Of a DNA stretch of 64,000 bases, positions 37,672 to 46,202 are shown one piece after another. Origin of the DNA: Pseudomonas sp. S04 (GTDB taxonomy: Bacteria > Pseudomonadota > Gammaproteobacteria > Pseudomonadales > Pseudomonadaceae); contig NZ_CP019427.1 in NCBI RefSeq assembly GCF_009834545.1, positions 3,106,001 through 3,170,000 of the forward strand, given 5' to 3'. A model generated the notes under the pieces. That model was not told the origin of the DNA. It made no database searches and saw nothing but the letters and a program-made list of their open reading frames with translations. The first letter of the stretch is position 1; every line of letters starts with the position of its first letter. The position numbers and the translations under genes are program-made.

Positions 37672-38333
37672 GTGCTCGTTTACAGATTGATGTGTTTTTC
37701 GATTTCATCTGCCCCTGGTGCCTGATCGGCAAGCGCCAGCTGGAGCGGGCCCAGGCGTTGCTGCTCAGCCAGCAACCCGGGGTGAAAATCATTACCCAGT
37801 GGCACGGCGTGCAGTTGTTGCCGCACATGCCGGTCGGCGGGCAGCCCTTCGCCGAGTTCTACAGTCGCCGCCTGGGCAGCGCCGAAGCCGTCGGCCAACG
37901 CCAGTCCCAGGTGCAGCAGGCGGCGAACGCGGTGGGGGTGAGCATCGATTTCAGTCGCATCGCGACCATGCCCAATACCGCCGATGCCCACCGTTTGCTG
38001 GAGCGGGCCAGTCAAATGGGTTCGCCAGAGCAGCGCGATGCCTTGCTGGAACGTTTGTATGGTGCCTATTTCCAGCAGGGCGAGGACTTGGGATGCCGGC
38101 AGACCCTGCTGGCCATCGCTCAGGACTGCGGGTTCGAGGTCGCGGCGCTGGAGGATTGTCTGCGCGGCGATGGCCAGGAGTTTGTCGGTCATGGCGCTGG
38201 CGCCGCCAGCGGGGTGCCGTGTTTTCAGTTCGATCGACACCTGACGATGGTCGGCGCGCAACCGGCCGAAGCCCTGTTGGGCGCGATGCGCGAAGCCCTG
38301 CTGGAAAGCCAGCGTGAGCGGCAACCGGCATGA
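37668..38333 (+). CDS. DsbA-family thioredoxin-fold oxidoreductase (FrnE-like)
   Basis: 221-aa cytosolic DSBA-fold protein without a signal peptide. Active-site C15-P-W-C18 in FDFICPWCLIGKRQLE. The FrnE subgroup includes disulfide isomerases and proteins of aromatic or polyketide metabolism. It is likely to start at GTG 37668, with GAGG 7 nt upstream and a 4-nt overlap with the MFS gene; no ATG gives the conserved N-terminus. The stop overlaps the Rieske gene by 4 nt. Role in the pathway unknown; possibly handling a thiol- or CoA-bound intermediate. Confidence 0.82.
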   Translation: MSARLQIDVFFDFICPWCLIGKRQLERAQALLLSQQPGVKIITQWHGVQLLPHMPVGGQPFAEFYSRRLGSAEAVGQRQSQVQQAANAVGVSIDFSRIATMPNTADAHRLLERASQMGSPEQRDALLERLYGAYFQQGEDLGCRQTLLAIAQDCGFEVAALEDCLRGDGQEFVGHGAGAASGVPCFQFDRHLTMVGAQPAEALLGAMREALLESQRERQPA

Positions 38334-38656
38334 ACCGGCGGGTCCCTGTGCCTGCCGGAAAACTCCCGCAGGCAGGCGGTCGCGCACTGCTGGATCTGGA
38401 AGGTAAAAGCCTGGCGCTGTTCAACGTCGACGGCGAGCTGCTGGTGATCGACGACAGCTGTCCCCATCAGGGCTCGTCGTTGTGTGGCGGGCGCCTGGAG
38501 GGGCGAGTGATTCAATGCTGCGCCCACGGCCTGCGCTTCGATCTGCGCACGGGCTACCTGCTCAATTCCACCGCACTCAAGGTTGCCCAGTATCCGGTCG
38601 AGGTCATCGACGACCAGGCATTTATCGTTTTCCCTTGCGAGGAGTCCGCGCCATGA
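38330..38656 (+). CDS. Rieske-type [2Fe-2S] ferredoxin
   Basis: 108-aa Rieske domain protein. Cluster ligands are C44 and H46 in DDSCPHQGSS and C63 and H66 in IQCCAHGLRF. The size fits a stand-alone ferredoxin or a NirD-like subunit, yet no Rieske oxygenase or reductase gene is present, so its electron partner is missing or elsewhere. ATGA overlaps on both sides couple it to the DsbA-like and YeiH genes. Confidence 0.87.
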   Translation: MNRRVPVPAGKLPQAGGRALLDLEGKSLALFNVDGELLVIDDSCPHQGSSLCGGRLEGRVIQCCAHGLRFDLRTGYLLNSTALKVAQYPVEVIDDQAFIVFPCEESAP

Positions 38657-39663
38657 GCGCCATCGCTCTTACCCGTATTCATAGCCGCACCCGCGAACTG
38701 GCGCCGGGGTTTGTAGTCAGCCTGATCGTCGCGGCAGCGGCGTCGTTTTTGTCCGAGCACTACGGTGCGCCGGTCATGTTGTTCGCCTTGCTGCTGGGCA
38801 TGGCCCTGAACTTCCTCGCCGGTGAAGGCACCTGCAAGGCCGGCATCGAGTTCACGGCGCGCACCGTATTGCGCATTGGCGTGGCCTTGCTCGGCATGCG
38901 GATTACCCTGGAACAGATCGCCGCGCTGGGCTGGAAACCGGTGGCCCTGGTGGTGATCCTGGTAGTGGTGACCATCGGTGTCTCGGTGATCGCCGCCAAG
39001 GCCCTGGGGTTCCAGCGCCTGTTCGGCATGCTCACCGGTGGCGCCACTGCGATCTGTGGCGCCTCGGCGGCCCTCGCACTGGCGGCGGCCTTGCCCAACC
39101 ACCCGCAAAAAGAACGGGCCACGCTGTTCACGGTGATCGGGGTCTCGGCGTTGTCGACCCTGGCGATGATCCTGTACCCGATGATCGCCAATTGGCTGGA
39201 GTTGTCGCCGCAAGTGGCCGGGGTGTTCCTTGGCGCGACCATCCACGATGTCGCCCAGGTGGTGGGGGCCGGCTACAGCATGTCGACCGAGACCGGGGAT
39301 ACCGCCACGGTGATCAAGTTGATGCGCGTGGCCATGCTCCTGCCGGTGATCGTCTGTGCGGCCATGGTCACCCGGATGCAAGGCGCCGATACGACGGGCA
39401 AGCGCCCGCCGTTGCTGCCCTGGTTTGCCGTGGGTTTCCTGCTGCTGGCCTGCATCAACAGCACCGGCTGGGTCGCCCCGGTGGTGCAGGGCACGGTCAA
39501 CGAGCTGTCACGTTGGTGCCTGGTGGTGTCCATCAGCGCCCTGGGGATGAAGACCCAGCTCAAGGAGCTGGCTGCGGTGGGGATCAAGCCGATCCTGCTG
39601 ATGGTCGGGGAGACAGTATTCCTGGTGGTGCTGGTGCTGTTGTTGCTGCACTGGGGGCTGTAA
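38653..39663 (+). CDS. YeiH-family putative sulfate/anion exporter
   Basis: 336-aa membrane protein with about ten TM segments; LLGMALNFLAGEG, LGMRITLEQIAALG, GGATAICGASAALALA and GATIHDVAQVVGAGY are YeiH (UPF0324) hallmarks. Members are annotated as putative sulfate exporters and occur in sulfonate loci. It is the last gene of the operon before a strong terminator. It may expel sulfite or sulfate if the dioxygenase desulfonates its substrate; inference only. ATG 38653 overlaps the Rieske stop. Confidence 0.88.
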   Translation: MSAIALTRIHSRTRELAPGFVVSLIVAAAASFLSEHYGAPVMLFALLLGMALNFLAGEGTCKAGIEFTARTVLRIGVALLGMRITLEQIAALGWKPVALVVILVVVTIGVSVIAAKALGFQRLFGMLTGGATAICGASAALALAAALPNHPQKERATLFTVIGVSALSTLAMILYPMIANWLELSPQVAGVFLGATIHDVAQVVGAGYSMSTETGDTATVIKLMRVAMLLPVIVCAAMVTRMQGADTTGKRPPLLPWFAVGFLLLACINSTGWVAPVVQGTVNELSRWCLVVSISALGMKTQLKELAAVGIKPILLMVGETVFLVVLVLLLLHWGL

Positions 39664-39681
39664 CCCCTCCACAAAGCTCTC

Positions 39682-39709
39682 GGCCGGCGCCACAAGCGCC
39701 GGCCTTTTT
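39682..39709 (+). terminator. Rho-independent terminator of the BKACE operon
   Basis: GGCCGGCGC / GCGCCGGCC, a perfect 9-bp GC stem with a CACAA loop, followed at once by TTTTT. It lies 18 nt after the YeiH stop. Confidence 0.93.
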
Positions 39710-39779
39710 CACGGTGACTGTGCCAGCGGTCGCCGTTTTTTTTTGCCCAGATATCCAACTATGTTGGCTGTGCTGGCCC

Positions 39780-40584
39780 CATCGCGGCATCGGTATCTAC
39801 ACAACTGTGGTGCGACCAGGATGTTGGATTAGACCGAGTACATATCCATTTCTTCGGTAACGGCCTCCTATGGTTCCGCCTGACGGCGGCTCACTTTTGA
39901 ACAGCGCAAAAGTAAGCAAAACGCTCTTGCCCCACCACTTGGCACCTCGCTTGGGCTCGGTGTGCCCTCACTCCGGCTTGAATCCGTGGGCCGCCGCCAC
40001 GCGCCATCCATGGCGCGGGGCGGCTAACCCGGCGTCCTGCCGGGTTACCCACGGCTTCAAGCCTGCGTTCGGCCAGCGTGGTTAACGGGGCGCCCAGGAT
40101 CAAAAGCCAGAGCCAGATCAAAAGATTGCTGACTTCGTCAGCGTCTTAGGAAGTAGAAGCCACACCGCGCATGCCCTAGCGATCAGGTCGGCTCTAAGGC
40201 CGCCTCGCTTTGTTTTTGATCCTGGGCGCCCCATTAACCACGCTGGCCGTACTTCGATATTGATTTGGGGGGTAAACCGGCAGGACGCCGGTTTAGCCGC
40301 ACTGGGCCAGGGAGGGCCCATTGCGGCGGCCCCCCAAATCAATGTCGGAGTACGGGCATGCCGAGCCTAAGCGAGGCACCGAGTGGTGGGGAAAGAGCGT
40401 TTTGCTTACTTTTGCGCTGTTCAAAAGTGAGCCGCCGTCAGGCGGAACCATAGGAGGCCGTTACCGCAAGAATGGATATGTACTCCGCCTAATCCAACAC
40501 CCCAGAGGCCCAGAGGCCGCCACACGAGCAAGCTCCCTCGCCACAGGCCGCTACAACCTTGTGTAGATACCTATGCCCGCGATG
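39780..40584. repeat. 805-bp composite element with nested inverted repeats
   Basis: Three nested inverted pairs. Outer ends 39780-39804 and 40559-40584 match with one mismatch and one gap. The main arms 39823-39967 and 40354-40498 are both 145 nt and differ at 12 positions (92% identity), with an ~85-nt core identical. Inner arms 40070-40105 and 40214-40249 match at 35 of 36. The centre carries further short hairpins, and the right flank has a REP-like GAGCAAGCTCCCTCGCCACAGG stretch. No credible protein is encoded. It looks like one of the intergenic repeat families of P. fluorescens-type genomes, present here as two inverted copies. Confidence 0.85.
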
Positions 40585-40617
40585 ACGGTCCAGAGCGTAC
40601 TCAGCCCGTGCCGGCGC

Positions 40618-41664
40618 CTACAGTTCGCCGGGGAGGGGAGGCAGGTCGATTGGCTGTTTGCTGCCCTGTTTTTGCGCGCTGCGCCAGGCTGCTGGGGGCA
40701 TGCCGAACTGGGTGATGAACCAGCGGGTAAAGGAGCTGGCCATGGAGTAGCCAAGCATGTCGGCGATGCGTCCCAAGGTGTAGTTGGGGTTGTCCAGGTA
40801 GCGCAGCACCAGGTCGCGCCGGACCTCGTTGACCAGGTCGTTGAAGGCGCAGCCATCTTCCTTGAGCCGGCGCTGCAGGGTGCGCACGTTCATGCCCTGG
40901 GTCTGGGCGATCTGCTCGATGGTCGCGCGCCCCATGGGCAGCAACAGATAGATGGCCTTGCGCACCTCAAACAACATCGAGGCGCCCTCGTGGCTCAGCA
41001 ACGAGTCCAGGTAGCTCTGTGCATAGCGGGCCATGGCCGGGTCGGCATGGGGGTTGGTCATGTCCAGGCTGGCATCGGAACAGACAATGCCGTTGAACTC
41101 ACTGCCGAACTCCAGGGTGCAGCCAAACAGCCGCCGATGCAGTTGCAGGTTATCGGGAGGCTGGTGGGTGAAATGCACGCGGTAAGGATGCCAATGGCTG
41201 CCGAGCAAGGCGGCGCACAGGCGGAACATCACCCCGATTGCCAGCTCAGTGGCCTGGCGCGAGGGCATGGGCGTCTCGGTGACCACTTCTTCACGAATGA
41301 TCACCATCTTGCCGGCTTCTTCGATGAAAATCGCCAGCGAATCGTTCATCAGGTGCCGGTAGTGCACCACCACCTGCAAGGCATCGCGCAAGGTCCGCTG
41401 GTGGCTGAGCAACAGGCTGACCACGCCGAAATCCGAGAGTTGGCGCGACTCGGCCATGCTCAGGCCGAAGGTCTGGCAGCCACTGGCCAGGGCCGAGTCT
41501 TCCAGCAGGCGCACGGCGGCATCGATCGGGATGCGCTGTTCCGGGGCGAGCAACTGGGCGCGGCTGAGGCCGACCCCGGCCATCACATCGCGTGGGTTGA
41601 ACCCCAGGTACTGGGTGACTTCCAGGTAGTTGGTCAAGACGGCGGCGCGAACAAGCTTGGTCAT
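40618..41664 (-). CDS. AraC-family transcriptional regulator (Arabinose_bd type)
   Basis: 348-aa regulator. The N-terminal ~190 residues form the 'arabinose_bd' sensor domain common in pseudomonad regulators of lipid and amine catabolism. C-terminal double HTH at about residues 235-335 (ATIEQIAQTQGMNVRTLQRRLKEDGCAFNDLVNEVRRDLVLRYL...YTLGRIADMLGYSMASSFTRWFITQFGMPPAAWR). It is divergent from the alpha/beta-hydrolase gene. A 21-bp-period direct repeat in that gap, and a near copy before the quinone oxidoreductase operon, are its likely sites. Confidence 0.9.
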   Translation of the reverse strand: MTKLVRAAVLTNYLEVTQYLGFNPRDVMAGVGLSRAQLLAPEQRIPIDAAVRLLEDSALASGCQTFGLSMAESRQLSDFGVVSLLLSHQRTLRDALQVVVHYRHLMNDSLAIFIEEAGKMVIIREEVVTETPMPSRQATELAIGVMFRLCAALLGSHWHPYRVHFTHQPPDNLQLHRRLFGCTLEFGSEFNGIVCSDASLDMTNPHADPAMARYAQSYLDSLLSHEGASMLFEVRKAIYLLLPMGRATIEQIAQTQGMNVRTLQRRLKEDGCAFNDLVNEVRRDLVLRYLDNPNYTLGRIADMLGYSMASSFTRWFITQFGMPPAAWRSAQKQGSKQPIDLPPLPGEL

Positions 41665-42018
41665 GCGGAAGTCTTTCCTGAGCCGATTGCGATGGAAGCG
41701 AGCGGGGCGACTATATCCAGCACCTGATCAATTGAACAGTTGTGAAGTCAGCACTAGTCTGCCGCCAATTGTGCTCCGGGGCAGGCGCGCTGACACCCGC
41801 CATCGGCGTCCACCCATTGATTACAGTGGGCTGGCGCGCAACCGTCGAGTTTTTTGACCAACGGTCGTGCCAACGCCCCGGCGGCAAATTTGTCATCAAA
41901 AGAAAAGTCACTGACGTCTAATGAAAAGCACCGGGGGTAGGCGCTCTTTAATGTCAGCACTACAAAAAGCTTCTGGCGATAGAGCCAGTCGAGTCATCGA
42001 GAAAGCGTAGGTGTTGAA
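41665..42018. promoter_or_regulatory. Divergent control region between araC-type and hydrolase genes
   Basis: 354 nt without a gene. It contains the direct-repeat motif at 41891-41929 and must hold promoters for both divergent genes. The rest shows no other clear structure. Confidence 0.55.
41891..41929 (+). promoter_or_regulatory. Putative AraC-type direct-repeat site (copy 2)
   Basis: AAGAAAAGT and ATGAAAAGC half-sites start 21 bp apart. The 39-nt unit matches 33147-33185 at 31 positions, same strand, ending 89 nt before the GTG of the hydrolase gene, nearly the same distance as copy 1 from its gene. Confidence 0.62.
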
Positions 42019-42585
42019 GTGGACAAATTGCAGACTGCCGCAACCGTTCTGATCGTACCGGGCTTGCGCGAGCACGTTGCCGAGCATTGGCAAACGTTGC
42101 TGGCCGAGCAACTTTGCAAGGTGCGCAGCGTTCCCCCACTGACCACCGATAAACTGGACTGCGCCAAGCGCGTCGAGGCGATCCAGCACGCGCTCGAGCA
42201 GATCGACGGGCCGGTGATCCTGGTGGCCCACAGTGCCGGTGTGCTGATGGTCGCGCACTGGGCCGCCCGCCACACACGTGCGATCAAGGGCGCCCTGTTG
42301 GCCGCGCCACCCGACCTCGATGCCGCCTGGCCGCAAGGCTACCCATCCCCTGAAACCTTGCGCACCCAAGGTTGGGACCCGCTACCCAATGGCCCTCTGC
42401 CGTTCCGCAGCCTGGTCGCCGCCAGCACCAATGATCACCTGGCCAGCCTACAAGCCGTGCAACGCATGGCCCAGGGCTGGGGCGCCGAACTGCGCAACGT
42501 CGGCGCGGTCGGTCATCTCAACCCGGCCGCGGGCTTCGGCCCCTGGCCACAGGCCTACACCCTGATCCAGGAACTGGATCGTTAG
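42019..42585 (+). CDS. Small serine alpha/beta hydrolase (RBBP9/YdeN family)
   Basis: 188-aa RBBP9-type hydrolase. The nucleophile serine is in VAHSAGVLMVAHW (elbow A-H-S-A-G), acid D in AASTNDHLA and histidine in GAVGHLNPAAGFG. Size matches the family. Start is GTG 42019; no ATG lies near the VLIVPGL strand. Substrate unknown, probably a small ester. Positioned between the AraC gene and the DUF1302 operon; it may precede that operon on a common message, since the 129-nt gap shows no terminator. Confidence 0.83.
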   Translation: MDKLQTAATVLIVPGLREHVAEHWQTLLAEQLCKVRSVPPLTTDKLDCAKRVEAIQHALEQIDGPVILVAHSAGVLMVAHWAARHTRAIKGALLAAPPDLDAAWPQGYPSPETLRTQGWDPLPNGPLPFRSLVAASTNDHLASLQAVQRMAQGWGAELRNVGAVGHLNPAAGFGPWPQAYTLIQELDR

Positions 42586-42640
42586 TCCAGGCACCGCAAG
42601 ACCCCGAGTCAACCGGCTATTGCCCTCATTGCTGATTAGC

Positions 42641-42665
42641 GTCAACCCCTGGAACAAGGGGTGAC
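42641..42665. promoter_or_regulatory. Inverted repeat upstream of the DUF1302 gene
   Basis: GTCAACCCCT and AGGGGTGAC pair with a one-base bulge, about 50 nt before the DUF1302 ATG. It could be an operator or a weak hairpin; there is no T-run. Confidence 0.3.
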
Positions 42666-42714
42666 GAGAGGGCGGCTGCGCTTAAAACAACTACAAAAAG
42701 GCGGAGACACGTTA

Positions 42715-44727
42715 ATGCACAACAATAAGAGTCACGGTTTCACCCCATCGCGTTACACCTTGCTGGCCTCGGCCATCCTCGCCGCCAGCATGCCGGTGGC
42801 CCACGGTTTTGAACTCGACACGGGGAACCCGGACTGGACCGCGCGCCTGGACAACACCGTCAAGTACAACTACGGGGTGCGTACTGAAAGCGCCGACAAA
42901 CGCATGTTGGCGACACCCAACAACAACGATGGCGACTACAACTTTCGCAAGGCCGGTACCAACATCAGCAACCGTATCGACCTGTTGACCGAGATGGACG
43001 TGGTCTACAAGAACAGCATGGGTTTTCGGGTCAGCGCCGCCAGCTGGTACGACAAGGCCTATGAGAACGCTGGCTCGAACTCCAATCCGTTCGTCAACGG
43101 CAACGATGCGCGCTCCGGCCTGGTGGCCAATGACCCACGCCTGGCGGGTGTCACGGGCGACAATGTCGGCAACGGCAGCCCGCACCTGAGCAACTACGCC
43201 CAGCGTTACTACACCGGGCCGTCCGGGGAAATCCTCGACGCGTTCGTGTTCTACAGCACCGAAGTGGGCGAGGAGTCGTTGCTCAGCGTCAAGGCCGGCC
43301 AGCACAACGTGTTCTGGGGCGAAACCCTGCTCAACCCGGTGCACTCGGTCAGCTACGGCCAATCGGGCCTGGACCTGGCCAAGCTGGCGGCGTCGCCGGG
43401 CACTGAAGCCAAGGAGCTGTTCGTTCCGCGTAACCAGCTGTCGATGTCGTTCACCGTGAATCCGGAGCTGACCGTCGGCGCCCAGTACTTCCTCGACTGG
43501 GACGCCGCGCGCCTGCCGGAAGCCGGCACCTACTATGGCGGCTCCGACCTCGTGGGCTTCGGCGCGCAATCCTTCCTGCTCGGCAACACCAACTCCGTGG
43601 TCCCGGGCAGCCCGCTGGGCTGTGGCCTGGCACCGTGCAACGGCTTGACCAACGTGCGTCGTGGGCATGACCTGACGCCGGGCAGCAGCGGTGATTGGGG
43701 CGTGATGGCCAAATGGTCTCCGGCCTGGCTGGACGGCACCCTCGGCGTCTACTACCGCAACACCTCGGACATCCTGCCGCAAGCCTGGTTGAACGCCACC
43801 GGGCTGAGCTCGGCCAACCCCAGCGGCACCCCGCCGACCGGGCAAGTGCCGGCCGTGATCAACACCCTCAACTCGTTGAGCACCAGCACCTACCAACTGG
43901 CCTATGCCGACAACATCCAGGTGTTCGGCCTGAGCCTGTCCAAGGACGTCGGTGGGGTGAGCGTCGGCTCGGACCTGAATATCCGCCACAACATGCCGCT
44001 GGCGAGCATTCCGGCGATTGTCAGTTCTTCCGGGCCACTGGGCCTGGGCGCCGGCCTTGGCCTGTTGCCGGCCCGTACTGCCGCCACCGGTGTGGTCTAT
44101 GACACCCCGAGCCGGGGCGACAGCATGAGCGCCACGGGCGACACCTTGCACTGGACCCTCAACGGTCTGGTGAGCCTGCCAAAAAGCCCGCTGTACGACT
44201 CGGCCAACCTGCTCGCCGAGCTGTACTACAGCAACCTGCTCAAGCTCGATGACAAAAACGAGGCGCTGTACAAGGGCAACGGCAGCTATCGCGGGATCGA
44301 CGCGCCAACCCGCGACAACTGGGGCATTGCCGTCAACTTCACGCCGACCTGGTACCAGGTATTCCCGGGCGTCGACCTCAACATGCCGCTGTCGGTCAAC
44401 GTCGGTCTGGACGGTGTCTCGCCAGTCTCCGGCGGGGGCGCCAAGGACACCGGCAACTACGCAGTCGGCTTCGGCGCCGTGGCGTACAACAAATACTTTG
44501 TCGACCTCAAGTACGTCGATTCCTTCGGCAAGTCCGACAAGTGTGACAACAGCGGTTCGAGCACCGGCGCAGCCAATGCCGGCAGCGGCGACGGCTCGAC
44601 CCCGAACGCCTTCAGCGGTAACGAAAACTACGCCTGCTATGGCGGGGGCTACTCAGCCTTTTCCGGTGGCGGAGCCACTACCCAAGACCGTGGTGCCCTG
44701 TACCTGACGATGAAAACCACGTTTTAA
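42715..44727 (+). CDS. DUF1302-family outer-membrane-associated protein
   Basis: 670-aa secreted protein with signal RYTLLASAILAASMPVAHG and mature start near FELDTGNPDW. Alternating-hydrophobicity strands, aromatic ends and a C-terminal phenylalanine (LYLTMKTTF) look like an outer-membrane beta-barrel. DUF1302 proteins almost always pair with DUF1329 and an RND carrier in loci for hydrophobic substrates. Start ATG 42715, with GGAGA 8 nt upstream; the in-frame 42661 start is not supported. First gene of a six-gene operon. Confidence 0.88.
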   Translation: MHNNKSHGFTPSRYTLLASAILAASMPVAHGFELDTGNPDWTARLDNTVKYNYGVRTESADKRMLATPNNNDGDYNFRKAGTNISNRIDLLTEMDVVYKNSMGFRVSAASWYDKAYENAGSNSNPFVNGNDARSGLVANDPRLAGVTGDNVGNGSPHLSNYAQRYYTGPSGEILDAFVFYSTEVGEESLLSVKAGQHNVFWGETLLNPVHSVSYGQSGLDLAKLAASPGTEAKELFVPRNQLSMSFTVNPELTVGAQYFLDWDAARLPEAGTYYGGSDLVGFGAQSFLLGNTNSVVPGSPLGCGLAPCNGLTNVRRGHDLTPGSSGDWGVMAKWSPAWLDGTLGVYYRNTSDILPQAWLNATGLSSANPSGTPPTGQVPAVINTLNSLSTSTYQLAYADNIQVFGLSLSKDVGGVSVGSDLNIRHNMPLASIPAIVSSSGPLGLGAGLGLLPARTAATGVVYDTPSRGDSMSATGDTLHWTLNGLVSLPKSPLYDSANLLAELYYSNLLKLDDKNEALYKGNGSYRGIDAPTRDNWGIAVNFTPTWYQVFPGVDLNMPLSVNVGLDGVSPVSGGGAKDTGNYAVGFGAVAYNKYFVDLKYVDSFGKSDKCDNSGSSTGAANAGSGDGSTPNAFSGNENYACYGGGYSAFSGGGATTQDRGALYLTMKTTF

Positions 44728-44767
44728 CTCACGAATCGCTGACTCGAATCAGCAGGAGAATAACAAG

Positions 44768-46126
44768 ATGAAATTCGTGCACACCGTGTTGGCCGCTTCA
44801 CTGGCCCTGGTCATAGCCGGCCAGGCCCAAGCCGCCGTCTCCGCCCAGGAAGCCGCCAAGCTGGGCAGCAGCCTGACCCTGGTCGGGGCAGAAAAGGCCG
44901 GCAATGCCGATGGCTCGATTCCCGCCTACAGCGGCGGCCTGACCACGCCACCGGCCAGCTTCAAGGCCGGCGACAGCATGCGTCCGGACCCTTTTGCCGA
45001 TGAGAAGCCGGTGCTGGTGATCGACGGCAAGAATGCCGAGCAGTACAAGGGCGCGCTGACGGCGACCACCCTGGAGCTGGCCAAGCGTTTCCCGACCTTT
45101 CACGTCAACGTCTACCCGACCCACCGCACCGTCACCTTGCCCAAGGCCGTGCTGGACAATGGCCTGAAGAACGCCACCGGCGCCAAGTCCCTGGACGGCG
45201 GCCTGGCCATCGACAACGTGCTGCCCGGCGTACCGTTCCCGATCCCGCAGTCGGGCAACGAGGCGATGTGGAACTTCCTGCTGCGCTACCAGGGGGTCAA
45301 CATCAACTCCAAGTACGACTCCTGGAACGTCGACTCCGCCGGCGTGGCGAGCCTGGCGATCACCGGCCAGGCAATGATTTCCTACCCGATCTACGAAAAC
45401 CTCGCGCAGCCCATCAGCAGTGCCGACGTGTACTACCAGATGAAGCTGTCGTACACCGGTCCTGCACGCCGGGCCGGCGAAGCGATCATGCTCAAGGACG
45501 CCGCCAACCCGCTGCAACAACCACGTCGCGCCTGGCAATACCTGCCTGGCCAGCGTCGCGTCAAGCTGGCCCCGAACCTGGCCTACGACACACCGAACCC
45601 AGGTACCGCCGGCGCGGGCACCTACGACGATGTATTCGTGTTCAACGGGGCGCTGGACCGCTACGACTGGAAGCTGGTGGGCAAGCAGGAAATGATCGTG
45701 CCCTACAACACCTACAAGCTGACCTACGCCCAGGATCCGAAGGCGCTGGCGACCCCCAATCACCTGGCCCCGGACTATGTACGCTGGGAAAAACACCGGG
45801 TGTGGGTGGTCGAGGGCAACCTCAAGGCCGGCGCCCGGCACATCTACCAGAAACGCCGCTTCTACCTCGATGAAGACAGCTGGACCGCTCTGGCCTCAGA
45901 CCAGTACGACGCCCGTGGCCAACTGTATCGCGGCTCCTTCGCGTTTCTCAGCCAGAGCTATGACAAGCAGATCCCGGATTCCACGCCTTTCATGATCTAC
46001 GACCTGGTCGGTGGCTCCTACAACATCAACGGTGTGGTCGGCCCGTACGGCGGCATCAAGTACATCGAGCCACTCTCCAAGGCGCAGTGGTCGCCGGAGT
46101 CCCTGGCAGGTTCGGGCATTCGCTGA
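44768..46126 (+). CDS. DUF1329-family periplasmic/outer-membrane protein
   Basis: 452-aa protein with a Sec signal (MKFVHTVLAASLALVIAGQAQA) and the DUF1329 pattern: AKLGSSLTLVGAEKAGNADGSIPAYSGGL at the mature N-terminus, RRAWQYLPGQRRVKLAPNLAYDTPNP in the middle and YEKHRVW-like VRWEKHRVWVVEG later. The fold relates to LolA/LolB-like lipid-binding barrels, suggesting carriage of a hydrophobic molecule across the periplasm. 40 nt after DUF1302; GGAG precedes ATG 44768. Confidence 0.88.
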   Translation: MKFVHTVLAASLALVIAGQAQAAVSAQEAAKLGSSLTLVGAEKAGNADGSIPAYSGGLTTPPASFKAGDSMRPDPFADEKPVLVIDGKNAEQYKGALTATTLELAKRFPTFHVNVYPTHRTVTLPKAVLDNGLKNATGAKSLDGGLAIDNVLPGVPFPIPQSGNEAMWNFLLRYQGVNINSKYDSWNVDSAGVASLAITGQAMISYPIYENLAQPISSADVYYQMKLSYTGPARRAGEAIMLKDAANPLQQPRRAWQYLPGQRRVKLAPNLAYDTPNPGTAGAGTYDDVFVFNGALDRYDWKLVGKQEMIVPYNTYKLTYAQDPKALATPNHLAPDYVRWEKHRVWVVEGNLKAGARHIYQKRRFYLDEDSWTALASDQYDARGQLYRGSFAFLSQSYDKQIPDSTPFMIYDLVGGSYNINGVVGPYGGIKYIEPLSKAQWSPESLAGSGIR

Positions 46127-46149
46127 TCGGCAAGGACGCCAGGTGTCAA

Positions 46150-46187
46150 CGCCAGGCCACACGGTTGTGTGGCCTGGCGCAGTTTTT
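46150..46187 (+). terminator. Intra-operon terminator/attenuator hairpin
   Basis: CGCCAGGCCACAC and GTGTGGCCTGGCG form a perfect 13-bp stem with loop GGTT; three bases later comes TTTTT (46183-46187). It lies between the DUF1329 and YCF48-like genes of one operon, so partial termination probably gives more of the first two proteins. Confidence 0.8.
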
Positions 46188-46202
46188 CGAAGAGGACGCG
46201 GT

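Noticed and set aside
39780..40584. Small ORFs inside the inverted-repeat element
   Set aside because: All are short, repeat-derived and without ribosome sites; the symmetry of the DNA explains the open frames.
42712..44151. 479-codon minus-strand open frame opposite DUF1302
   Set aside because: Antisense shadow; DUF1302 with a signal peptide is convincing on the plus strand.
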